In this document: in pieces, positions 52,891 through 61,041 of the stretch
How positions within the stretch are numbered: position 1 is the first letter of the stretch
Layout: each line of letters begins with the position of its first letter
Source of the DNA: an uncultured Prevotellaceae bacterium
GTDB lineage: Bacteria; Bacteroidota; Bacteroidia; Bacteroidales; Bacteroidaceae
Assembly (NCBI GenBank): GCA_946410305.1
Contig: CAMJZV010000013.1
Location: forward strand, 1 to 64,000
Reading direction: 5' to 3'
Length of the DNA: 64,000 nt
Made by a program: the position numbers and the translations under genes
The notes under the pieces: generated by a model
Seen by the model: the letters and a program-made list of their open reading frames with translations, nothing else
Database searches by the model: none
Told to the model about the DNA's origin: nothing

Positions 52891-53820
52891 TCACACTCCC
52901 CCACTCTCACGAATGAGATAGACCGGGCGGTTCTTCGTCTCATGGAAGATGCGTCCCAGGTACTCACCGATGATACCTAACGACAGTAGTTGTACGCCTC
53001 CCAGGAACAGTACGACAGTCATCAGCGTAGGATAGCCCTGTACGGGGTCGCCCCAGATAAGTGTGGTGACCAGCACATAACACATAAAACTGAAGGCCAC
53101 CAGTGATACGACCAGTCCCAGTACCGTTGCCAAGCGCAACGGAGCGGTGGTAAACGACGTGATGCCGTCCATGGCCAGACCTAACAGACGGGTAAAGTTA
53201 AACGATGACTTACCAGCGACACGGTCTCCCTGTTCGAAGAGCACCTCATGCTTTTTGAAGCCTACCCAACAGTACATGCCCTTGGTGTAGCGCTGCGTCT
53301 CTCGCAACTGCTTCAGTGCATCGATACACTTACGGTCCAAGAGGCGGAAGTCACCGACATTCTCCAGAATCTCTACCCTGGTGGTTTTCTGCAACAGATG
53401 ATAGTAGAGCAGTGTAGCGCGTTTGCGCAACCAGCTCTCCTTACCACGGGTGATGCGCTTGGCATAGACATCCTCATAGCCCTCTTCCCAGTATTTCAGC
53501 ATCTCGGGAATGACGTGTGGCGGATGCTGCAAGTCGGCATCCATAATTACCATACAGTCACCCGTAGCATAGTCAAAGCCAGCCAACATAGCGTTCTCCT
53601 TGCCGAAGTTGCGCGACAGATCAATATAGCAGATGCGCTCGTCACGCTGCCGCAACTGGCGGATGACATCAATGGTGTTGTCACGACTGCCGTCGTTGAC
53701 CATCAGCACCTCCCAAGCATAGCTGCTATTGGTGTCCATCAACTCCTTCAGTGCCTCGTACAAAGCAGGCAATGACGCTTCTTCATTGAAGCAAGGTATG
53801 AGAATCGTTACTTTCTTCAT
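52891..53820 (-). CDS. GT2 glycosyltransferase with two membrane helices (copy b)
   Basis: 309 residues from MKKVTILIPCFNEEASL. An upstream in-frame opening to 54147 is rejected because it would run through the divergent promoter region. GT-A motifs: MVNDGSRDNT, IMDADLQHPP (DxD) and NVGDFRLLDRK, then KSSFNFTRLLGLAMDGITSF and two membrane helices (about 232-290), ending in a short tail (IRESGGV). Same type as the GT2 at 50680 but closer to GtrB/ArnC-like enzymes. Own promoter at 53848-53855. Confidence 0.9.
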   Translation of the reverse strand: MKKVTILIPCFNEEASLPALYEALKELMDTNSSYAWEVLMVNDGSRDNTIDVIRQLRQRDERICYIDLSRNFGKENAMLAGFDYATGDCMVIMDADLQHPPHVIPEMLKYWEEGYEDVYAKRITRGKESWLRKRATLLYYHLLQKTTRVEILENVGDFRLLDRKCIDALKQLRETQRYTKGMYCWVGFKKHEVLFEQGDRVAGKSSFNFTRLLGLAMDGITSFTTAPLRLATVLGLVVSLVAFSFMCYVLVTTLIWGDPVQGYPTLMTVVLFLGGVQLLSLGIIGEYLGRIFHETKNRPVYLIRESGGV

Positions 53821-53847
53821 TGTTACGTTTCGCGGATAAATGCACTG

Positions 53848-53855
53848 CAAAGATA
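53848..53855 (-). promoter_or_regulatory. -7 box of GT2b
   Basis: TATCTTTG on the minus strand, 28 bases before its ATG; divergent from the promoter at 53919. Confidence 0.7.
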
Positions 53856-53918
53856 GGCATTTTCTTTGTAACAAGACACTTTTTGTTGAAAATATAAGGG
53901 AATAACGCATAAAATTAG

Positions 53919-53926
53919 TATTTTTG
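53919..53926 (+). promoter_or_regulatory. -7 box of the EptA-like gene
   Basis: TATTTTTG. The open frame could start at a TTG inside this box, so the ATG at 53948 is preferred. Confidence 0.65.
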
Positions 53927-53947
53927 CACGCGCAAAGAGTACTCCAC

Positions 53948-55711
53948 ATGTTGTCAGCAGTCAGAAAACATATCATGGAATGGTGGTCACGCCCCATCAC
54001 GAAGCAGTGGCCATTCATGGTGGCATACATCGTACTCATTGGTTGGGAGTCCATACTACAGAACCCCATACCACGCTGGATGATTATTTTCTTCCAGGCA
54101 TGGCTGGTAGCCGCTGTCATTGAACTGTTGCACTGGCGTATCATCAAGTGGCTGAGCTATACGGTCGTCTACACCTTATTTATTACAGAGCTGGTACTCG
54201 AATGGCATTTTGGCATGTACCTGTCACCCACCATCCTGACGTTGCTTGTAGAGACCAACAGTCAAGAGAGTAGCGAGTTCCTATCGGCACTATTCAGACA
54301 ACAGGGGGTTGGGGTAACCATCGCATACATTGCACTACTTATTGCAGCCAATATCACGTTGGAGATGGGACGTCAACGTGTCAACGCTGCGATTCATGGC
54401 AAAAAGACCATCAAGACGCTGAAAGGCATTGCCGCAGTACTACTGGTCAGTGGTGTCGTCTTCGCCACCATTAGCTATGCAGGTCTTTTCAGCTGCCGTG
54501 AGATGAACGACGTTGATGAGTGGCGCACCCATCGTCGCAATCCCAACGATGTCGTCACCATGTTGGCAGTAGCCATCTACGACACGCATCTCTCTAGCCG
54601 TGAAATGGATAGCGCTAACGAGCAGACACTACACATTCAGGTCATTCCCCAACAGTTGGAGGACGACTCTCTCAACGTTATCCTTGTCATTGGCGAGTCA
54701 TACATCAAGAACCACGCCTCGCTCTATGGCTATCCACTCCACACCACCCCCTTTATGGATGCCGAGCAAAAGGCAGGCCGTCTTTTCGCCTTTACAGATG
54801 CTGTCAGTCCATACAACCAGACGACCAAAGTCATCCGCAACCTAATCAGTTGCAACTCGCAGGGCGATGGTGAGCACTGGGCAGCGGCACCACCCTTGAC
54901 TGCAGTCTTCAAGAAGAACGGCTATTGGGTCAGCATGCAGGACAATCAGAAGTCTACTGATGGCCATGTGTTGTCTGAACTCTTTGAATTCTCGCTGGCC
55001 ACCTACCTTTATAGCTCCAAGATGGCAGAGGCTTGCTATAATGACATGAACAATGCCACCTACGACTTCGACGGCCAACTCGTCAACGCCTATCGCAAGA
55101 ACATGGCAAAAGGTGCAGACAATACCCACCGTCTCGTGGTTTTCCACCTCATGGGACAACATGTCAGCTTCAACTGCCGCTACCCGATGGATCATACTTT
55201 CTGCCATTTCACCCCTGACAGCACTTCGTACCGCAAGGAGGAATGGCTCACGGCAGAGATGCGACAGGAGATAGCAGACTATGACAATGCCACGCTATAC
55301 AACGACGATGTCATTCGTCGCATCACGGAATTGTACGGCAATAGCAATACGGTAGTACTCTACCTCTCCGACCACGGTGAGGAGGTCTACGACTACCGTC
55401 CACGTTCCGGACGTGACGACTTCTCGTATGGTACCGACATACAGAAAGGTATACTTCATCAGTACTGTATACCTTATATTATATGGTGCTCAGAGAAATA
55501 CATGGAGAGCCATCCAGACATTGTTGACCGTCTGCGCCAGCGTACAAATCGTCCCGTAAGCATCGACAACACCTGTCAGTTGCTATTCCACCTGACAGGG
55601 CTGAAAACTCCTTACTACCGTTCCAATCGTGACGTACTGTCTGACGACTACCACTGTCCTCCTCGCATGCTCAACGATGTCGTCAACTACGAGGAGACGA
55701 TGGGACGATAA
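53948..55711 (+). CDS. EptA-like phosphoethanolamine transferase (sulfatase fold)
   Basis: 587 residues. Four to five N-terminal membrane helices (to about 190) precede an extracytoplasmic alkaline-phosphatase/sulfatase domain. NVILVIGESYIKNHASLYGY starts the domain with the metal-binding Glu; YNQTTKVIRNLIS supplies a Thr in the nucleophile position; LYLSDHGEEVYDY and an upstream HLMGQHVSFN complete the metal site. This is the signature of EptA/EptB/OpgE-type enzymes, which move phosphoethanolamine from phosphatidylethanolamine to lipid A or glycans. Position within the glycolipid cluster suits lipid A or glycan decoration. No regulator lies beside it. Confidence 0.87.
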   Translation: MLSAVRKHIMEWWSRPITKQWPFMVAYIVLIGWESILQNPIPRWMIIFFQAWLVAAVIELLHWRIIKWLSYTVVYTLFITELVLEWHFGMYLSPTILTLLVETNSQESSEFLSALFRQQGVGVTIAYIALLIAANITLEMGRQRVNAAIHGKKTIKTLKGIAAVLLVSGVVFATISYAGLFSCREMNDVDEWRTHRRNPNDVVTMLAVAIYDTHLSSREMDSANEQTLHIQVIPQQLEDDSLNVILVIGESYIKNHASLYGYPLHTTPFMDAEQKAGRLFAFTDAVSPYNQTTKVIRNLISCNSQGDGEHWAAAPPLTAVFKKNGYWVSMQDNQKSTDGHVLSELFEFSLATYLYSSKMAEACYNDMNNATYDFDGQLVNAYRKNMAKGADNTHRLVVFHLMGQHVSFNCRYPMDHTFCHFTPDSTSYRKEEWLTAEMRQEIADYDNATLYNDDVIRRITELYGNSNTVVLYLSDHGEEVYDYRPRSGRDDFSYGTDIQKGILHQYCIPYIIWCSEKYMESHPDIVDRLRQRTNRPVSIDNTCQLLFHLTGLKTPYYRSNRDVLSDDYHCPPRMLNDVVNYEETMGR

Positions 55712-55714
55712 TCA

Positions 55715-55738
55715 TCGGTTAGCGGTTAATGGTTAACG
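55715..55738 (+). repeat. Heptamer array (CGGTTAG/CGGTTAA/TGGTTAA), three units
   Basis: Three heptamers plus a partial fourth, starting just after the EptA stop. They encode the C-terminal VNH of the convergent GT87b, so again a GT87 gene ends inside the array. Confidence 0.7.
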
Positions 55739-56895
55739 GATATTGGTTCGTAGTTCTTCGTCCACATCTCCCAACATAGTTTCAACCAGACAATGGTTAC
55801 CGGCAGCGCCTTCAAGGCATAAGGCTGTACCCACTCCTTACGCAGGTAGGCAGGGAACAGGTCGCTGGGTGACAGACTGCTCAGCACGAAGACAAAGACC
55901 AGCAGGGCGATGTCCCAACGGTTGCGCTGCCAAGGTACCGCCGTATACCATATCACCACACCCACCAGTGCGATGATATAGCCACTCGACTCACTACCTG
56001 TAGAGAACAGTACGGTGAACATCAGTACCGAAGCCAGCAGGGTCTGACGGAAAGCCATATGCTGGTATTGGCTGACGCGCAGATAGGGAATGCCAAACAT
56101 GACGAGTCCAGGAAGTATCAGCCACAGGTCACTGAACTCAAGACCTGTCACACGATGAGTCATGCCCAGCAACGAGATGTTCTGCATCAGTGCCTCGGCA
56201 TTCTCGCTATTCTTTGACACTAAGTCCACGAACCACGCCTGATACTGTCCTATCACATAGTCAGGACTGCTCAGCACCATCGGGGCGACAAACATCACGG
56301 CACTCCACAGCACCAATGCGCCAATAAAGCGTATCTTGTGCTTCGAGAAAAAGAAGAATGCCAAACCTACGATGCCATAAATCTTCACCAGCGTACCCAG
56401 AACGATGAGGAATGCTGCTGTGGCATCGCGCTCCTTCTCTATCAGGAAGAACGCTCCTACAATGATAGCAGCTATGGCGATGTTAAACTGCTGCATATAC
56501 AGTGCTGTCAGCAACTCATGGGCACAGAACCACAACACAAACAGTTGCTGACCACTCGTCAACAGCGAACGACGCACGGCGACATACAGTCCTAGCGACA
56601 ATGCTACACACCACATCAGCAGTCCCAGCCATTCAGGAACGACGGCAAAGGGTGCTATCAGCAGTGAGAACAGCGGACCATAGTGGTTGATGTCCCAATA
56701 CTCCTGGGGATACTCCGCATAGAGGGGCAGTCCTTGCCATGCATGCCAGAACGAGCCACGGAACACCAGGAAATTGTTGTGTGAGTGCATCTTCATCACT
56801 GCTGCCAGCACACCCAACAGCAGCCATAGTCCAGCCAGTGTGCGGAAGTCGCGGAAGAACGGCTTCGCCAATAGCTCCTTACATTTCTCTATCAT
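55726..56895 (-). CDS. GT87/DUF2029 membrane glycosyltransferase (copy b)
   Basis: 389 residues from the ATG at 56895 (MIEKCKELLAKPFF); a TTG start at 56919 would add eight residues and overlap the upstream kinase stop. About ten membrane helices. Paralogue of 51628-52848: shares INHYGPLFSLLIAPFA and AFRQTLLASVLMFTVLFSTG and the closing QPYALKALPVTIVW. The N-terminal MIEKCKELLA almost matches the kinase start MIQKCKEMLA. Located immediately after the kinase gene on the same strand. Confidence 0.85.
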   Translation of the reverse strand: MIEKCKELLAKPFFRDFRTLAGLWLLLGVLAAVMKMHSHNNFLVFRGSFWHAWQGLPLYAEYPQEYWDINHYGPLFSLLIAPFAVVPEWLGLLMWCVALSLGLYVAVRRSLLTSGQQLFVLWFCAHELLTALYMQQFNIAIAAIIVGAFFLIEKERDATAAFLIVLGTLVKIYGIVGLAFFFFSKHKIRFIGALVLWSAVMFVAPMVLSSPDYVIGQYQAWFVDLVSKNSENAEALMQNISLLGMTHRVTGLEFSDLWLILPGLVMFGIPYLRVSQYQHMAFRQTLLASVLMFTVLFSTGSESSGYIIALVGVVIWYTAVPWQRNRWDIALLVFVFVLSSLSPSDLFPAYLRKEWVQPYALKALPVTIVWLKLCWEMWTKNYEPISVNH

Positions 56896-56911
56896 AACAC
56901 GAAATTCTTTT

Positions 56912-58693
56912 TTAACCAATAGGCAAGGTTAGGACAAAGCGAGCACCAGGTCCTGCGTATGACTGGTCGAGATAAACCTTACCGCCAATGCGCTGCGCCA
57001 TAGTACGGCAGAAGGAGAGTCCAATACCCATACCTTCTTTGAAAGGATCCAGCTTGACAAAGCGCTCAAAGATGTGTTCAGCCTCCTGAGAAGGTACGCC
57101 AATACCCGTATCCTCAACGGCCACCAGCAGTTGCGAGTCGGCAGTAGAAACTTTCATGGTGACATCACCACTGGGTGTATTCTTCACCGCATTGTCAAGC
57201 AGCTGAAGGATAATGAGGCGCAACACATTCTGGCAGGTGTGAATCTCTATATCATCGCCCAGCTCCGTTTCATAATTCAGGCGAAGCCGCTTACGTTTCT
57301 CTCCATCGAGATGGAAACCTGTCACGATACTGCGCAAGAATACGTTAGCAGGAATCGTTACCGGTTCCTCGTCAGCAGCAGCCTCTTGAGCAGAAATCAT
57401 CAGCACCTCATTGAGCATCAGCGTGATGCGATTACTGTTGTGCACCACCATGTCAGACATATAACGGCGCTCTTCTGGGGTAATACTTCTTTCGGGGTCG
57501 GCCATCACTTGTGCAAAGCCACTAATCACGTTGAGAGGCGTACGCACCTCATGGCTGACATTCTGGATAAAGACGGTCTTCATCTTGTCCGACTCAATGG
57601 CACGCTGGTAAGCCTTACGCATCTCACGAAGATGGCGCTGGCGCGTTCTGACGATATAGAACAAGGCGACAACCAACAGCAGCAGCAGAACGGCAATAGC
57701 TATGACGGCATAGAGATGGCGACGTGCCTCCATACTCTCTTCTTCATAACGTTTCAGCTCAGTCTGGATACCTTGCAGCGAACTGCCGAGTAGCAGACTA
57801 TTGATGGAGTCGGTCTCTTTCATGTCTTTCTTCTGCATCTCAAAGGCTTCCCGCCAACGACCTGCAGAGGAATATATTTCTGCAATAGTAGCATAACTGT
57901 CATCAAGAGACTCACCAGCCAACTTTACTGCCTCATCGATTTTTCCCTTTTGAGCAAGGTGATAGACCTCAAGCGCACGGCCATGGACAGACGACATTCC
58001 ACGTTTCTCGCCCTCCTTATATTCCTGATAGCCCTTGTCAAAACGTTCCATATCGCCCATGCGGTAGTAGGCCAGCGTGCGACGTGTCTCGACATCAAAC
58101 TCACGCTCTGGCGAACTCTCACGAGCTACCGATGCAGCCTGATCAATAAGACGCAAGGCCTCCTCGGGATCCTCCTCGATAACGATATTCACCAGATTCA
58201 TATAGATGGGAGGAAGACTTTCATGATAACCCTCCTTCTCGATCATGCGGATAACTTCCCAGAAGCAACGCTTGGCACTTTCGTTGTTACCACTGAAATG
58301 GTAGATATGTCCCATCATATTGACGGCCATATACATCTCCTTGTCAAGCTTACGCTCGGTGAGTTCGCGCGACAACCTGACAGACAACTTGTAGGCCTCG
58401 AAGATGTTCTGGCGGTTCAGTTCAAAGACCACCTCATTACACCGCTGGGTATAGTAGGCATGCAAGTCGTTCTGGTTCAACAGGTATTTCTCCAACTTAT
58501 AGACCGACGTAAAGAATCGTGTGGAGTCACCATCGTTAAAGGCACGATGCACCGCATTACGCAAAGAAACATACTCTGGTGACGACTTATAATCGGAGCC
58601 AGCCCAAAGGGGAGCTACAGAGAGTAGCAGGGCTGTCAAGACAATGACAGTTCGGCGACTGAACGCCAGCATCTCTTTACACTTCTGTATCAT
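56912..58693 (-). CDS. Sensor histidine kinase with N-terminal TPR-like region
   Basis: 593 residues from the ATG at 58693 (a TTG at 58711 would add six and overlap the ribD stop). A signal sequence (VIVLTALLLSVAPLWAG) precedes a helical TPR-like region (about 35-320), one membrane helix (about 326-349: AVIAIAVLLLLLVVALFYIV), then HisKA with NVSHEVRTPLNV (His about 381) and the ATPase domain with LLDNAVKNTP, VEDTGIGVP and FKEGMGIGLSFC. It senses something outside the inner membrane and phosphorylates an unlinked response regulator; none is encoded nearby. It lies between ribD and GT87b on one strand. Confidence 0.9.
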   Translation of the reverse strand: MIQKCKEMLAFSRRTVIVLTALLLSVAPLWAGSDYKSSPEYVSLRNAVHRAFNDGDSTRFFTSVYKLEKYLLNQNDLHAYYTQRCNEVVFELNRQNIFEAYKLSVRLSRELTERKLDKEMYMAVNMMGHIYHFSGNNESAKRCFWEVIRMIEKEGYHESLPPIYMNLVNIVIEEDPEEALRLIDQAASVARESSPEREFDVETRRTLAYYRMGDMERFDKGYQEYKEGEKRGMSSVHGRALEVYHLAQKGKIDEAVKLAGESLDDSYATIAEIYSSAGRWREAFEMQKKDMKETDSINSLLLGSSLQGIQTELKRYEEESMEARRHLYAVIAIAVLLLLLVVALFYIVRTRQRHLREMRKAYQRAIESDKMKTVFIQNVSHEVRTPLNVISGFAQVMADPERSITPEERRYMSDMVVHNSNRITLMLNEVLMISAQEAAADEEPVTIPANVFLRSIVTGFHLDGEKRKRLRLNYETELGDDIEIHTCQNVLRLIILQLLDNAVKNTPSGDVTMKVSTADSQLLVAVEDTGIGVPSQEAEHIFERFVKLDPFKEGMGIGLSFCRTMAQRIGGKVYLDQSYAGPGARFVLTLPIG

Positions 58694-58707
58694 AGTTTTA
58701 GATTTTT

Positions 58708-59652
58708 TCAAATGATGTACCTCATTATTGTATTGCCACCGTAGACAGCGGACGAAAGCAGCTTGACATTGGTAGGCAACTGTGGAGCGCGTGTACCATC
58801 ACCGACAGTAACGGTGCCAGTTTCTACGCGTATCTCATCCCACAGGCCTGCCTTGATGAACGACTCATGTGTCTGACGACCACCTTCGACAATCAGTGAC
58901 TGTACACCCTGCTGGTACAGGTCGTCAACCTGTTGCTGCAAAGGGCGCTGATGCGTCAACACCACACGTTTGGGATTAGGGCCGTGCCAATGGCGAACGG
59001 TCAGCTGCGGGTGTTCACGAATATCGGTGGTATGACCCACGAGGATGGCATCCTCCTCAGCACGCAGCTGATGACTAAGCATCTGTGTCTGTTCGTTGCT
59101 AATCTGTAGCGCCTTGCCATGATCATCCATAAAGCCGTTGGCTGTTTGAGCCCACTTCAGGATGATATATGGACGATGCTTGGAGTGGTAGGTGAAGAAG
59201 CGGCGATTCAACCACTGGCATTCCTTCTCCAGCACACCCACAGTCACCTCGATGCCAGCCTTGCGCAGCTTTTCGATACCCCTACCCTGCACCTCAGCAA
59301 ACGGGTCGATAGTACCCACCACTACACGACGTACACCTTTCTTAATAATAAGGTCAGCACAGGGTGGTGTCTTGCCATAGTGAGAGCATGGTTCCAGACT
59401 GACATAGATGGTAGCATCCTTCAGCAGTGCCTCGTCCTCAGGTTTTACACTCGCGAAGGCGTTTACCTCTGCATGTCCCTGTCCACAGCGCACATGGTAG
59501 CCCTCGCCAATAATCCTCCAACTCCCCCTCCCTTTGGAGGGGGCTGGGGGGAGGCTAATCACAGCACCCACCATTGGGTTGGGGCGTGCGCCCTGTATAC
59601 CGTTGGCAGCGAGTTGCAGACAGCGTTGCATATATTTTTCGTCTTCGCTCAT
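58708..59652 (-). CDS. ribD: Riboflavin biosynthesis deaminase/reductase RibD, with repeat insertion
   Basis: Bifunctional: deaminates the pyrimidine intermediate, then reduces the ribosyl group. 314 residues. Deaminase domain (about 1-150) with GARPNPMVGAVI, HAEVNAF and EPCSHYGKTPPC (zinc ligands) and reductase domain (about 160-314, with PYIILKWAQTANG and SLIVEGG). Between GAVI and IIGEGYHV, where relatives have only a few residues, lie about 12 extra residues (SLPPAPSKGRGSWR) encoded by a G/C-rich palindromic repeat. All zinc ligands are retained, so it is probably active. Divergent from prmC. Confidence 0.95.
   Translation of the reverse strand: MSEDEKYMQRCLQLAANGIQGARPNPMVGAVISLPPAPSKGRGSWRIIGEGYHVRCGQGHAEVNAFASVKPEDEALLKDATIYVSLEPCSHYGKTPPCADLIIKKGVRRVVVGTIDPFAEVQGRGIEKLRKAGIEVTVGVLEKECQWLNRRFFTYHSKHRPYIILKWAQTANGFMDDHGKALQISNEQTQMLSHQLRAEEDAILVGHTTDIREHPQLTVRHWHGPNPKRVVLTHQRPLQQQVDDLYQQGVQSLIVEGGRQTHESFIKAGLWDEIRVETGTVTVGDGTRAPQLPTNVKLLSSAVYGGNTIMRYII
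59522..59556 (-). repeat. Single G/C-rich palindromic element inside ribD
   Basis: CCCCCTCC-ctt-TGGAGGGGG followed by GGGGGGAGGCT (plus strand). Inserted in frame at RibD residues 33-44. Confidence 0.85.
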
Positions 59653-59694
59653 ATATTTTTTTACTTTTCACTTTTCGTTTTTCACATTTCTTCG

Positions 59695-59702
59695 TACCTT
59701 TG
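59695..59702 (+). promoter_or_regulatory. -7 box of prmC, almost touching the start codon
   Basis: TACCTTTG ends five bases before the prmC ATG, so transcription probably starts at or within a base or two of the start codon. Confidence 0.7.
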
Positions 59703-59707
59703 CACCC

Positions 59708-60571
59708 ATGACTTACAACGACATGTGGCGTCAGTTAACGCAGGTGTACGACAAGGGCGAGGCACAAGCTATTGCCCGTATGGTCTATGAGATTCGCTTC
59801 GGTCTCACACTTTCAGACATTTACATCGGCAAAGATACACAATTATCCTTAGACTGCCAAAAAGAAGTGGAAGAAATTACCAAAAGACTGATAGAACACG
59901 AACCAGTACAATACGTGTTAGGCGTCGCCGACTTCTGTGGACGCCAGTATCACGTAGAGCCAGGCATCCTGATACCACGCCCAGAGACGGAGCACCTGTG
60001 CCGCTTAATCACAGAAAGAGCAAACAGCCAAAAGCCAATAGCCAATGGCCAGAAGGTCCTCGACATTGGCACGGGCTCTGGTTGCATAGCCATCACGCTA
60101 GCACTCGACATTCCAGGAGCGCAGGTCACTGCCTGGGACATCTCGCCCATCGCCCTGCGTGTGGCCAAAGGGAATGCCCAACGATTAGGTGCCGACGTCA
60201 CCTTCCAAGAGGTCGACGTCCTCACCGCACCAGGCTCCCCCTCCCTTTGGAGGGGGATGGGGGGAGGCTGGGACCTCATCGTTAGCAATCCGCCCTACAT
60301 TTGCGACAGCGAGGCCGAACAGATGGAGGCCAACGTGCTGGACTACGAACCGGAGATAGCCCTCTTTGTGCCTGACGATGATCCGTTGCAGTTCTATGTA
60401 CCCATCATGAACTACGCACAGTCTGCACTGCACCCTGGTGGACAGCTGTGGCTGGAGACCAATCCATTATACGAAGAAATCATTGAAGAACGCCTGCTGG
60501 AACTGGGATTCAACGTCACAGCCCATGACGACCAGTTTGGCAAGACACGTTTTATACAAGCCATCAGATGA
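59708..60571 (+). CDS. prmC: Peptide chain release factor N5-glutamine methyltransferase, with repeat insertions
   Basis: Methylates the GGQ glutamine of RF1/RF2. 287 residues from ATG 59708; longer in-frame openings run back through ribD and are rejected. VLDIGTGSGCIAI is the AdoMet site and SNPPYI the catalytic NPPY motif. Two odd insertions: ANSQKPIANGQ (about 104-116), from an AGCCAAAA/AGCCAAT heptamer-like tract, and APGSPSLWRGMGGG (about 175-189) from a G/C-rich palindromic repeat just before WDLIVSNPPY. Both catalytic motifs are intact. The recX start overlaps its stop. Confidence 0.95.
   Translation: MTYNDMWRQLTQVYDKGEAQAIARMVYEIRFGLTLSDIYIGKDTQLSLDCQKEVEEITKRLIEHEPVQYVLGVADFCGRQYHVEPGILIPRPETEHLCRLITERANSQKPIANGQKVLDIGTGSGCIAITLALDIPGAQVTAWDISPIALRVAKGNAQRLGADVTFQEVDVLTAPGSPSLWRGMGGGWDLIVSNPPYICDSEAEQMEANVLDYEPEIALFVPDDDPLQFYVPIMNYAQSALHPGGQLWLETNPLYEEIIEERLLELGFNVTAHDDQFGKTRFIQAIR
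60234..60269 (+). repeat. Single G/C-rich palindromic element inside prmC
   Basis: CTCCCCCTCC-ctt-TGGAGGGGG, then ATGGGGGGAGGCT; nearly identical to the ribD copy, but read on the opposite strand relative to the gene. Confidence 0.85.
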
Positions 60572-61041
60572 AACAAAAAACTGAGACCGATGCCTACCTG
60601 ACGCTGGCAGCGCTATGCGCACAGGCTGAGCACTGCCAACACGAGATGCTGGAGAAGATGCGTCGCTGGGAACTGCCAGAGGAAGAGCAGGCCCGCGTGA
60701 TGCAACGCCTCATCAGCGAGCGTTATGTCGACGACGAGCGTTACGCCCGTGCCTTTGTAAAAGATAAGGTGCGCTATAACAAGTGGGGCCGCCGCAAGGT
60801 GGAGCAAGCCCTGTGGCAGAAGCATATCGACGAGGACATCCGACAACGGGTACTCGACGAGGTGGACGATGAGGAGTATCTCAGTGTATTGCGACCCTTA
60901 CTCAAGCAGAAGCGCAAGTCAACGAAAGCCAACAGCGACTATGAACTCAACCAGAAACTGGTACGGTTTGCCATCAGTCGCGGCTTCACCTACGACATCA
61001 TACGGCAATGTCTCGACGTTAACGAAGAGGACTGCGAATAA
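60568..61041 (+). CDS. recX: RecX-family regulatory protein
   Basis: 157 residues, all helical with the three-helix RecX repeats: LTLAALCAQAEHCQHEM, ISERYVDDERYARAFVKDK, KWGRRKVEQAL. RecX modulates RecA filaments. The start overlaps the prmC stop (ATGA). The tail (DIIRQCLDVNEEDCE) is acidic. Confidence 0.92.
   Translation: MKQKTETDAYLTLAALCAQAEHCQHEMLEKMRRWELPEEEQARVMQRLISERYVDDERYARAFVKDKVRYNKWGRRKVEQALWQKHIDEDIRQRVLDEVDDEEYLSVLRPLLKQKRKSTKANSDYELNQKLVRFAISRGFTYDIIRQCLDVNEEDCE

Noticed and set aside
53821..54147. 109-residue N-terminal extension of GT2b
   Set aside because: It would cross the divergent promoters and the start of the EptA-like gene, and the GT-A domain begins exactly at MKKVTILIPCFNEE.
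59534..59707. 58-residue N-terminal extension of PrmC
   Set aside because: It runs through ribD and the prmC promoter; the family N-terminus begins at the ATG at 59708.
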